From: Bacillus sp. J33
GTDB taxonomy: Bacteria; Bacillota; Bacilli; Bacillales; Cytobacillaceae
Reading direction: 5' to 3'
Assembly (NCBI RefSeq): GCF_000518885.1
Contig: NZ_JAEL01000004.1
Location: forward strand, 1 to 38,540
DNA: 38,540 nucleotides
Both the position numbers and the translations under genes were made by a program. The notes under the pieces were generated by a model. The model saw nothing but the letters and a program-made list of their open reading frames with translations. It was not told the origin of the DNA and did no database searches. Of this stretch, positions 1 to 6,426 are shown piece by piece. The stretch's first letter is position 1. The number at the start of each line of letters is the position of its first letter.

Positions 1-104
1 TGAGGACGGAAATCGGTGAGCGGCCTGGAAAATGGTCGACATGTAGAGTTCATGAGGACGGAAATCGGTGAGCGGCCTGGAAAATGGTCGCTATGTAGAG
101 TTCA
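1..104. repeat. 52-bp tandem direct repeat, two copies
   Basis: Two 52-bp units (1-52 and 53-104) are identical except for two bases near position 39-40 of the unit (GACATG versus GCTATG). The array probably starts before the window. The unit carries blocks CGGAAAT, GGTCG and AGAGTTCATGA. The same blocks, at the same spacing and in a 52-bp unit, occur on the opposite strand at the end of the window (38298-38540). An open frame runs through the repeat, but it has no ribosome site and no protein-like composition. Confidence 0.9.
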
Positions 105-157
105 TGAGGGCAGGCATGCATCTCTTTATCTCTTTTCCTGTGCCGCCAAGACAATCC

Positions 158-224
158 AGCGTTCAGCGGGCTGTCTGACGCTCCCCGGTGCATTCGCACC
201 TTCGGGGTCTCCCGCTGACACGCT
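158..224. repeat. Long imperfect hairpin
   Basis: Arms TCAGCGGG (163-170) and CCCGCTGA (211-218) enclose a second stem, CCCC (183-186) with GGGG (204-207), and a third, GGTGC (187-191) with GCACC (196-200), closed by an ATTC loop. The outer arms extend through AGCG and CGCT. This resembles the GC-rich hairpin elements scattered between genes in Bacillus genomes. There is no T-run, so a simple terminator is unlikely. Confidence 0.65.
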
Positions 225-243
225 TCTCACGCAGGACATTGAA

Positions 244-333
244 TTAGCATCCTTGAATAAACACCTCGTCGTAAGGAAATGCGGTAGCATTTTCGATGAG
301 ATCGCACCTTCTACCCAATCAACAGGATGCTAA
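244..333. repeat. 90-bp element with perfect 10-bp inverted ends
   Basis: TTAGCATCCT (244-253) and its exact complement AGGATGCTAA (324-333) bound a 70-bp interior with no open frame of note. The arrangement could be a tiny non-autonomous mobile element or a large stem-loop. No clear target duplication is visible. Confidence 0.45.
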
Positions 334-338
334 AATTA

Positions 339-431
339 TCAATAAGCTTTAACACAGCCAATTTTTAATAACAATAGAAATACAATCAGCAGCGTGTTAG
401 CCAAGGCCATTTTCGGATTGGACATGGCCAT
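339..431 (-). pseudogene. Possible remnant of a membrane protein gene
   Basis: Thirty codons from ATG at 431 encode a strongly hydrophobic peptide (M-A-M-S-N-P-K-M-A-L-A-N-T-L-L-I-V-F...). The frame stays open upstream to about 467 and remains hydrophobic there. No ribosome site precedes the ATG. It looks like the tail of a decayed membrane protein rather than an intact gene; chance hydrophobicity in AT-rich DNA cannot be excluded. Confidence 0.2.
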
Positions 432-504
432 CACACTTACGATTAAAAAAATCGGAAAAGAAGGATATCAGTTTAATAGCAACCTCATATCACATCTCTT
501 GCCC

Positions 505-987
505 CTATAAACCCTTTTCCAGCTCGATTTCATCTCGTATTGGAATTCCATCATAGCCGGCCAGCGGAATTTGCGGCTTGATTTTTCTCGCTTCTTTGAC
601 AGCATCTTTGTGTAGTCTGCAAAGCGTATATCCTCTTTTTTGGTAAAATCTTAGTGCATTCAGGTTGTCGTTAGTTGTAATGAGATGAATTCGGCTGCAG
701 CCATGAGCCCTTGCAGCAGCTTCCGCTTTTTCAACAAGCATAGTGCCAATCCCTTTGCCTTCTCTGATGCTATCCAAAGAGATAATTTCACAATCATGAC
801 CTGTTATGATAAAAGTCAGCAGACCTACCAATTCTTCCTTTTCATCGATTGCAGCAAAGCCATCCAGTTTGCTGCAGTCAAACACACCGCTTGAAATGAC
901 CATTTCGGGGGTGCCCCAATGGGTTGTAAAGAAATTCATTACTTTATCTGCTCCAATTTCACCGGTTCCCATAATATTCCATTTCAT
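505..987 (-). CDS. GNAT family N-acetyltransferase
   Basis: This 160-residue protein has the GNAT fold signature. The acetyl-CoA loop is in the segment S-L-D-S-I-R-E-G-K-G-I-G-T-M-L (about residues 70-84, R-x-x-G-x-G core). It is followed by a helix and a typical C-terminal N-A-L-R-F-Y-Q-K-R-G-Y motif near residues 109-119. GNAT enzymes transfer an acetyl group from acetyl-CoA to an amine; the substrate is not evident. The ATG start is fixed by a strong AAAGGAGGGGG ribosome site about 5 bases upstream. The gene stands alone, divergent from the histidine kinase. Confidence 0.85.
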   Translation of the reverse strand: MKWNIMGTGEIGADKVMNFFTTHWGTPEMVISSGVFDCSKLDGFAAIDEKEELVGLLTFIITGHDCEIISLDSIREGKGIGTMLVEKAEAAARAHGCSRIHLITTNDNLNALRFYQKRGYTLCRLHKDAVKEARKIKPQIPLAGYDGIPIRDEIELEKGL

Positions 988-1053
988 CTTTTCCCCCTCC
1001 TTTATTTTAATATAATTCTTAAAGACCTTAATTTACCATACTTTTTATTTTTT

Positions 1054-1083
1054 CTGACAATTTTCACTAAAATGTGCTAAAAT
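1054..1083 (+). promoter_or_regulatory. Probable sigma-A promoter for the histidine kinase
   Basis: CTGACA (1054-1059), an 18-bp spacer, then an extended -10 TGCTAAAAT (hexamer 1078-1083). The predicted transcript would start about 70 bases before the GTG start at 1161. Confidence 0.45.
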
Positions 1084-1160
1084 TTAAATCAGTTATAATC
1101 AATAAAAAGAAACAATATAGAATTTTTGTATAACATCTTTTTTATGGGGCAGGTGAAACG

Positions 1161-2426
1161 GTGGAAATCACGAAGCATTTTTTCTTTAATTTATCGCTCT
1201 TGATCGTCATCTTATTTTTGGTGCTCGTATGGGCGGAAAAAAGCTCGAAATTCCGTTTTTCAAAAGGCTGCTCCTATATCTGGTTTTTGTTTATGATGTG
1301 GATTTGCTTTCAGTTTTCTTATCAGCCAGACCCACATTATTTTTACGATCTAAGAATCATTGTAATCATTATCGGTGGATTATATGTCGGGATTGGACCG
1401 CTATTGGCTGTCTCCCTTATTATTATGAGAGGCTTTTATGGCATCGAACCCGGCTTTTATACCAATATCCTTTTATATTTGCCGTTGGGGATTACTCTCT
1501 GGAAGCTGTATCCATGGTTTTGGAGGCAAGCTGCAAGAAAGAGAATTCGAACTGCCATAATGCTGGCTGTGGTTACAAGTGTCCTGACCGTGATTACAAT
1601 GGAAATAGCCATTCCGCCGCAAAACCGCTTTGACGCCTGGTTTGCCTACCTGGTAATCCCTCCATTGGGTGCTGGCATGATTTCGTATGTGATAGAGTTT
1701 GCAAAGAAAAATCTCGATATCCGCGAAAACCTTGTCCGGGCCGAGAAGCTAGAAGCTGTCGAGCAAATGGGTGCTGCCATTTCTCATGAAATCCGGAATC
1801 CTTTAACAGCAGCAATCGGATTTGTGCAATTATTGCAGGAGCAAAAACTTCCGCCCCGTAAACGGCAGGAATACTTGACCATTGTGAAATCAGAGCTGGA
1901 ATCAGCCGAGCAGGTCATCCAGAACTATTTAACCTTTTCCAAGCCTGCTTTAGATAAGATAGAAGAAATAAATGTAAAAAAAGAGCTTATGCAAGTAATT
2001 AATATATTAAAACCAACCGCCAACCAGAATTCTGTTGAGATTAATTCGGATTTCGCCCTGCTGGGTTCCATTGAAGGTGATCGCCAGAAATTCCACCAAT
2101 GCTTTTTAAACGTTATTAAAAATGCAATTGAAGCGATGCCGCGCGGCGGACAATTATACATAGAAACACAATATAGCAGCAGCCACATTACAATCGAAAT
2201 AAGGGATACGGGTGTCGGAATGACTCAGGAACAGCTCCAGCGCCTTGGCGAACCCTATTATTCAACGAAAGGTTCAAAAGGTACTGGGCTGGGAATGATG
2301 GTTGTTTTCAGCATCGTGCGGGCAATGGACGGCACGGTTAAGGTAAAAAGCAAAATTGATGAAGGAACTGTGTTTACTTTTTCTTTCCCGTCTTATAAAC
2401 CCGATATAAAAAAGCATAAAGCATAA
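1161..2426 (+). CDS. KinB-like sensor histidine kinase
   Basis: This 421-residue membrane kinase has about six hydrophobic segments in residues 8-180, then a HisKA domain with phospho-acceptor His209 in the H-box A-I-S-H-E-I-R-N-P-L. The HATPase domain shows a D-T-G-V-G-M G1 box, G-E-P-Y-Y-S-T-K, and a G-T-G-L-G-M G2 box. As I recall it, the G-E-P-Y-Y-S plus G-T-G-L-G arrangement and the N-terminal multi-TM sensor match B. subtilis KinB, which feeds the Spo0F-Spo0B-Spo0A phosphorelay. No response regulator lies next to it, as expected for an orphan phosphorelay kinase. GTG start with AGGTG upstream. Signal unknown. Confidence 0.85.
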   Translation: MEITKHFFFNLSLLIVILFLVLVWAEKSSKFRFSKGCSYIWFLFMMWICFQFSYQPDPHYFYDLRIIVIIIGGLYVGIGPLLAVSLIIMRGFYGIEPGFYTNILLYLPLGITLWKLYPWFWRQAARKRIRTAIMLAVVTSVLTVITMEIAIPPQNRFDAWFAYLVIPPLGAGMISYVIEFAKKNLDIRENLVRAEKLEAVEQMGAAISHEIRNPLTAAIGFVQLLQEQKLPPRKRQEYLTIVKSELESAEQVIQNYLTFSKPALDKIEEINVKKELMQVINILKPTANQNSVEINSDFALLGSIEGDRQKFHQCFLNVIKNAIEAMPRGGQLYIETQYSSSHITIEIRDTGVGMTQEQLQRLGEPYYSTKGSKGTGLGMMVVFSIVRAMDGTVKVKSKIDEGTVFTFSFPSYKPDIKKHKA

Positions 2427-2462
2427 AAAAACAGCATGGATTGATCATCCTGCTGTTTTTAT
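2425..2462. terminator. Bidirectional terminator
   Basis: AAAAACAGCA pairs with TGCTGTTTTT, with an inner GGAT/ATCC stem and a short loop. It overlaps the kinase stop codon and lies before the convergent histidine phosphatase gene; A-run and T-run let it work on both strands. Confidence 0.85.
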
Positions 2463-2499
2463 TATTTATAAATTAGGAAGGCGAATTACTTCCCCATGA

Positions 2500-3090
2500 T
2501 TATTTAATTTGCTCCTTCTCAAGGTGGTTTGTGCAGTTATACAGCTCGCATCCCCACTGGCTTTCCTTTATAAAAAGCTTCGTAATCGATGTGTTTTTTA
2601 ACGGGCTGGACAAATCAAGATGCGGGACCAGTTCTTTTAAAATATGGCGGATAAAGGAACCATGGCTGACAACAAGCACATTTTCGTCCTGGTGCTTGGC
2701 CGCAATCTCCTTCATGAATTCCATTCCCCTTTCACTCACGCTTTCACGGGGCTCGAATCCCAGGTCCATTTCACGCCAGCTGCTGCCCCATCTTTCAAGC
2801 CTCTCTGCTTCGGTTGTTCCTTCAATTAGGCCGCCTCCGACTTCCCTGATTCTAGCGTCAAAATGAATAGGAATAGGACTGAATTTTTCTTTGATGACTT
2901 CTGCTGTTTGCCGTGCTCTTAACAAATTGCTGGAATAAATCACATCCCATTTTTCATTTCTGAGCCGTTCAGCCAATAGCTCAGCCTCAGCCATACCTTC
3001 TTCATGCAGGGGAATATCCGAACTGCCCTGTGCTCTGCCCTCTTTATTCCATGGTGTAACGCCATGCCTGATCAAACCGATTTTAGTCAT
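2500..3090 (-). CDS. Histidine phosphatase (phosphoglycerate mutase-like)
   Basis: A 196-residue member of the histidine phosphatase superfamily. The catalytic R-H-G signature (L-I-R-H-G-V-T-P-W-N) sits at residues 7-16 with the usual following Q/S-D-I-P-L. The second histidine is in V-V-S-H-G-S-F-I-R, about residues 140-148. Length and layout match the PhoE/CobC-type phosphatases of Bacillus (such as YhfR) rather than glycolytic mutase, which is longer. The substrate cannot be inferred. A GGAAAGGA ribosome site precedes the ATG. It is a single gene flanked upstream by a repeat element. Confidence 0.85.
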   Translation of the reverse strand: MTKIGLIRHGVTPWNKEGRAQGSSDIPLHEEGMAEAELLAERLRNEKWDVIYSSNLLRARQTAEVIKEKFSPIPIHFDARIREVGGGLIEGTTEAERLERWGSSWREMDLGFEPRESVSERGMEFMKEIAAKHQDENVLVVSHGSFIRHILKELVPHLDLSSPLKNTSITKLFIKESQWGCELYNCTNHLEKEQIK

Positions 3091-3128
3091 TTGTATACGT
3101 CCTTTCCATTTTCAATTGATGTTTCAAT

Positions 3129-3287
3129 TAGGCTCTTTTCCCAAAATGGTTGTTATACTTTAAATTCTGCCCGTTGATTACAGCACGGGGCACTTTAGCT
3201 TTCACGCGGGAGCCAAATGCCCTCCGCTACAATCAACTCAACTTGTTAAACTTACGCTGAATAGCAGCAAACTACGAAAACAGCCTT
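3129..3287 (-). repeat. Interspersed repeat, copy 1 (reverse orientation)
   Basis: The ends are TAGGCTCTTTTCC (from 3129) and ACGAAAACAGCCT (to about 3287). Read on the minus strand, it matches the element at 27469-27699: a GCTGCTATT-type left part, GTTGATTGTAGCGGAGGGCA, a GTGCCCCGTGCTGTAATCAACGG-like right part, and AGAGCC at the end. It lies between the histidine phosphatase and the small membrane protein gene and contains no gene. Confidence 0.75.
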
Positions 3288-3355
3288 CTATTAAAAGGGA
3301 GGATTTCCTTCAGCATTAATGCATATAAGCGTAATTAACCCCTCCCCACACCGTT

Positions 3356-3526
3356 TTATAATCCAAACCAATAATACCCGCTCAACACTATAAAACTAAT
3401 TAAGAAAATCAGGCAAATATGCCTCATGCCATTTTTCCCAGCAGGTTTCCGTACCCCGCCGAAAAAGAAATACATAGATCCTGCAGCAAAAATAAAATAG
3501 ATTGCTATATTTAGCAGAATTTCCAT
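3356..3526 (-). CDS. Small two-TM membrane protein, hypothetical
   Basis: Fifty-six residues with two predicted membrane helices (about 3-22 and 36-53) joined by a short basic loop (G-V-R-K-P-A-G-K-N-G-M-R). The open frame extends upstream, but the start at M-E-I-L-L-N is supported by an AAAGGGTG ribosome site about 8 bases away. It lies 70 bases after the signal peptidase gene on the same strand, with a stem-loop between. I do not recognise a family. Confidence 0.55.
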   Translation of the reverse strand: MEILLNIAIYFIFAAGSMYFFFGGVRKPAGKNGMRHICLIFLISFIVLSGYYWFGL

Positions 3527-3562
3527 GGAAACACCCTTTTTATTTTTCAAAGATATGCAAAT

Positions 3563-3589
3563 AGAGCGGAATTTAAAACACACCGCTCT
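3563..3589 (-). terminator. Stem-loop after signal peptidase gene
   Basis: AGAGCGG (563-569) and CCGCTCT (583-589) form a 7-bp stem with a 13-base loop just after the signal peptidase stop. The T-run is poor (ATTTGC), so this may be a weak terminator or a processing hairpin. Confidence 0.45.
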
Positions 3590-3596
3590 CAGGCAA

Positions 3597-4118
3597 CTAA
3601 TCTACTACCCGTATATTTTCAAAAGGATAAAAAACAAACTTGCTGACACCAATGATCTGCCCTTCAGGGATAAAACCAAGGCCGTTGCGGCTGTCAAGGC
3701 TTTTCAGCCGGTTGTCCCCCATCACAAAGTAATGATGTTCAGGAACGATTAATGGCCCAAAATCACCTGTCAGGTTATTCACAAGTCCTTCAGCTGCTTT
3801 GCGATTTTCAGACAGGTAGGATTCATCCCACCGATTTCCGTTAATAAATAGCTGGTCATTCTTCATCTCTATCTCATCACCAGGGAATCCTATGAGCCTT
3901 TTAACATAGTTTTTATCTTGGCCCTTAATAATCACAATATCGCCTCTATCCAGCTCTTCAAATTTATTTACAAAGATCTTTTCCTGGTCATGGAGGGTAG
4001 GGTCCATCGAAGCCCCTTCCACATAGTAAGGCGAGAATAGAAAAGCCCTAATGATCATTGCTATGCCCAATGAGAACAGGAGCGATTTTAGCCAGCCTTT
4101 TACATCAATTCCTTTCAT
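3597..4118 (-). CDS. lepB: Signal peptidase I (SipS/SipT type)
   Basis: A 173-residue type I signal peptidase. It has one N-terminal membrane anchor (about residues 10-28), the catalytic serine Ser37 in G-A-S-M-D-P-T-L, and the general-base Lys73 in Y-V-K-R-L-I-G-F-P-G-D. A C-terminal box G-D-N-R-x-x-S-x-D-S-R follows. The enzyme removes signal peptides from secreted preproteins outside the cytoplasmic membrane. One membrane span and this length fit the prokaryotic-type Sip enzymes of Bacillus, not SipW. Its ATG overlaps the DinB-like gene stop by 4 bases (ATGA), so the two are translationally coupled. Confidence 0.93.
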   Translation of the reverse strand: MKGIDVKGWLKSLLFSLGIAMIIRAFLFSPYYVEGASMDPTLHDQEKIFVNKFEELDRGDIVIIKGQDKNYVKRLIGFPGDEIEMKNDQLFINGNRWDESYLSENRKAAEGLVNNLTGDFGPLIVPEHHYFVMGDNRLKSLDSRNGLGFIPEGQIIGVSKFVFYPFENIRVVD

Positions 4119-4660
4119 TTTCCTGCACCTTGGCTATAGCTTTCAGCACTCATATACCGATTAATGATCAAGCTGCGGTGGTGAAGCTCATGCCCGGCAA
4201 TAATATAGGCGATTGCCCTGGCGGATACTTCGGTTCCGTTCGCGTTTCCCCGCTGAAGCAAAGCTTCCTCCTCCAGGCTTTTTACTAGAGTAATTGTATT
4301 TTGCCGGACAATGGACAGCTGCTCTAAAAGTTCGTTGATAGGGAAGCGGTTAAAATTCGCATTTTTCACATATTCATTATCATCGTACCCTGGGAGCATC
4401 GCCGTTTCTCCTCTGCTGATGCAAAGCAGGCGGTATGCCATGATGCGCTCAGTATCCGTGATATGGCCAATCACTTCTTTAATCGTCCACTTTTCCGGTG
4501 CATACCGAAAGTGAGCCTGTTCATCATCCAGATCTTTTAGCAATTTAACAGTTTCCTTATTTTGCCCAGCAAGAATCTCCAGCAAATCACCTTCAGGCAC
4601 GGAATTGACATATGCTTTGTAATATGGTGCATACTCGTTTGCTTCTGGTTTCTTCAGCAT
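4115..4660 (-). CDS. DinB-like metal-dependent hydrolase family protein
   Basis: A 181-residue protein of the DinB/YfiT-like four-helix fold. Candidate metal ligands are the His of V-I-G-H-I-T-D-T-E-R (about residue 66) and the G-H-E-L-H-H motif near residues 157-162, the usual His triad positions. W-T-I-K-E-V is also typical. Members act as small-thiol transferases or unknown hydrolases; the substrate here is unknown. The frame also allows a GTG three codons earlier (4669). I chose the ATG at 4660 because AAGGGGTGG sits at proper distance from it and overlaps the GTG. It is coupled to the signal peptidase gene. Confidence 0.85.
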   Translation of the reverse strand: MLKKPEANEYAPYYKAYVNSVPEGDLLEILAGQNKETVKLLKDLDDEQAHFRYAPEKWTIKEVIGHITDTERIMAYRLLCISRGETAMLPGYDDNEYVKNANFNRFPINELLEQLSIVRQNTITLVKSLEEEALLQRGNANGTEVSARAIAYIIAGHELHHRSLIINRYMSAESYSQGAGK

Positions 4661-4785
4661 GGCTTCCACCCCTTTTCTTTTACCTAATTTTACTAAAAAA
4701 ATTTTATCCAGTCACCTTTCAAGACTGAATATCTGTACATTCTTTGCTAATGTCAATGAAAATAGCAATGCTGCCTGATAAAAAA

Positions 4786-4824
4786 ATAGGAAACAAAAAT
4801 AACGAGCATGCGTGCACACTCGTT
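4786..4824 (-). terminator. Terminator of the MBL hydrolase gene
   Basis: On the minus strand, AACGAG and CTCGTT pair around a 12-base loop and are followed by ATTTTTGTTT. The stem begins at the stop codon of the gene. Confidence 0.7.
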
Positions 4825-5647
4825 ACGTCTGAAAAAGCTCTCCGCTGACTGCCTTTATATATCTATCTGCGGAACGCTGAACGGCTTGGCCTGCTTCTTT
4901 TTCTATGACTCTATGAAATGCGTTGTAAATCCTGTCAAAGGATAGTGCCTTTATTTTACCGGCCATTCTTTCAACGGTTTTGGCCGGCAAAGGAATGAGG
5001 TTCGGGTAGCTGTACATAAAACTGACCCATTTGCGGTCGGAAACAATCTGGATGATATCGCCTGTCAGCAATACACCTTTTCCATTATTCCCATTTTGCC
5101 AGTGGAGCACTGCACCACCTTTGAAATGGCCGCCGAGGCGGCAGATTTCCAGGCCGTCGTGCAGCTTTAAACTTTCTCCGCTCCAGAAAATGATGTGCTT
5201 ACTGTCCCTCATCACCCATTCCCTGTCATCTTCATGAATGTAAATGGGAACGTTGAACCTCTCCGCCCATTCCGCTTGGGAGGAGTAGTAATGGGGATGG
5301 GAAAGTGCAATAGCCTGGATTCCGCCAAGCTCCTTTATCGTTTGGATGGTTGCCTCATCTATATAAGTAATGCAATCCCATAAAAGATTGAAGCCATTAT
5401 TTTGAACCAAATAAGCTGTCTGGCCGATTGCAAATTCAGGTACAGTTGTGAGGCTATAAAGATTGGGTTCATTCTGGGATATTTCATTACTGTATGCATG
5501 ACATTCCTGCATTTCTTTCATTGTGGTCCATTCCTGGCCGCCCAGTCCCACATACTGACGTTCTTCCTGGCAAATTGGACAGCTTTCAGGCTCGTGATCG
5601 GAAGGCGGAAATTGTGTTCCGCACGTTTTGCAAATATATTTTTCCAT
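4823..5647 (-). CDS. MBL-fold metallo-hydrolase with N-terminal rubredoxin-like knuckle
   Basis: A 274-residue protein. Residues 4-27 form a rubredoxin-like site, C6-x-x-C9 and C23-x-x-C26, which should bind Zn or Fe. The rest is a metallo-beta-lactamase fold: S-H-P-H (His117, His119), G-G-H-F-K-G-G (His174) and L-T-G-D-I (Asp197). The canonical H-x-H-x-D-H box is reduced to H-x-H-Y-Y-S, so the second metal site looks altered. I recall homologues with the same S-H-P-H-Y-Y motif, so this is a family trait, not a mutation. Function unknown. AGGAGG ribosome site 7 bases before the ATG. Confidence 0.8.
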   Translation of the reverse strand: MEKYICKTCGTQFPPSDHEPESCPICQEERQYVGLGGQEWTTMKEMQECHAYSNEISQNEPNLYSLTTVPEFAIGQTAYLVQNNGFNLLWDCITYIDEATIQTIKELGGIQAIALSHPHYYSSQAEWAERFNVPIYIHEDDREWVMRDSKHIIFWSGESLKLHDGLEICRLGGHFKGGAVLHWQNGNNGKGVLLTGDIIQIVSDRKWVSFMYSYPNLIPLPAKTVERMAGKIKALSFDRIYNAFHRVIEKEAGQAVQRSADRYIKAVSGELFQT

Positions 5648-5757
5648 TATGATTCCTCCATTTCATTAGCTGGCTACAATATCCATTTTATTGGTGTTCG
5701 TCCCTTTCTAAATCGCCGGAATGGATGAAAACTGGCTACACCTTTAGTCTGAATGTT

Positions 5758-6150
5758 TTAAGAATTGTATTTAAAGCCCAAAGTAAACATTTCAAACCCA
5801 AGCTTCTCATAATAACCTGCTTTATCTTCCTCGGCGAGCAGCTGAAGGTAGAGCTTCGCCTCGGTGCATCGCTCTGCCATCATACGCACCATTTCCTTTC
5901 CCACCCCCTTGCTGCGATAGGAAGGATCAACGATTAATCCGCAAAGATAGGCATTGATAACTCCATCAGATATAAGCCGCCCTGTTCCAATTAAGCGCTC
6001 TCCATCATAGACACTTACGACCATCCAGCTCTGCTTCATCGCTTTATGCAGCGTTTCTTTTGGAAGCTTTAAAAAATCCTTCCAGCCGTCATTCTCATAT
6101 AAACGGTATATTTGCTCCATTTCGGGAACCCTTTCTTCATATCTAAGCAC
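5758..6150 (-). CDS. GNAT family N-acetyltransferase
   Basis: A 130-residue GNAT protein with the beta4-alpha3 acetyl-CoA segment L-I-V-D-P-S-Y-R-S-K-G-V-G-K-E-M (about residues 71-86) and a C-terminal G-Y-Y-E-K-L-G-F-E. It is short for the family but complete. The start is GTG at 6150, set by AAAGGAG seven bases upstream; an overlapping ATG two bases further up is out of frame. The acceptor substrate is unknown. Confidence 0.82.
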   Translation of the reverse strand: MLRYEERVPEMEQIYRLYENDGWKDFLKLPKETLHKAMKQSWMVVSVYDGERLIGTGRLISDGVINAYLCGLIVDPSYRSKGVGKEMVRMMAERCTEAKLYLQLLAEEDKAGYYEKLGFEMFTLGFKYNS

Positions 6151-6294
6151 ATGTATTCTCCTTTAAAAATAGATTGGTAGTCCTATTCGCGTTAAGCCTT
6201 TGAAAATCCTTTTCGATTCAGTTGACAATTTAAGAGAAGCTGTAAGAGGCTGGCTAATGTCTGACACTTCGGCAGAAATCGTTCATTTTTTTAT

Positions 6295-6377
6295 AAGGCT
6301 CTTTTGCTTTATAAGTTCTGGTCCGCTGATTAAACTTAGTTCCGCCCGAAAAGCAGCAAAGTTTACGAAACTTTTTT
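6295..6377 (+). repeat. Interspersed repeat, internally deleted copy
   Basis: The left end AAGGCTCTTTT (6295-6305) and the right part (AAAAGCAGCAAAGTTTACGAAACTTTT) match the ends of the elements at 3129-3287 and 27469-27699, but most of the middle is missing. It lies in the 276-base gap before the gene at 6427. I see no other feature in that gap. Confidence 0.55.
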
Positions 6378-6426
6378 CATGATCCATCCGTAAAGAAATG
6401 TAACGAACTGATTAGGAGAGATAATC

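Noticed and set aside
16-333. A 105-codon open frame through the opening repeats
   Set aside because: No ribosome site, odd composition, and it runs through tandem repeats and hairpins; it is an accident of repeat DNA.
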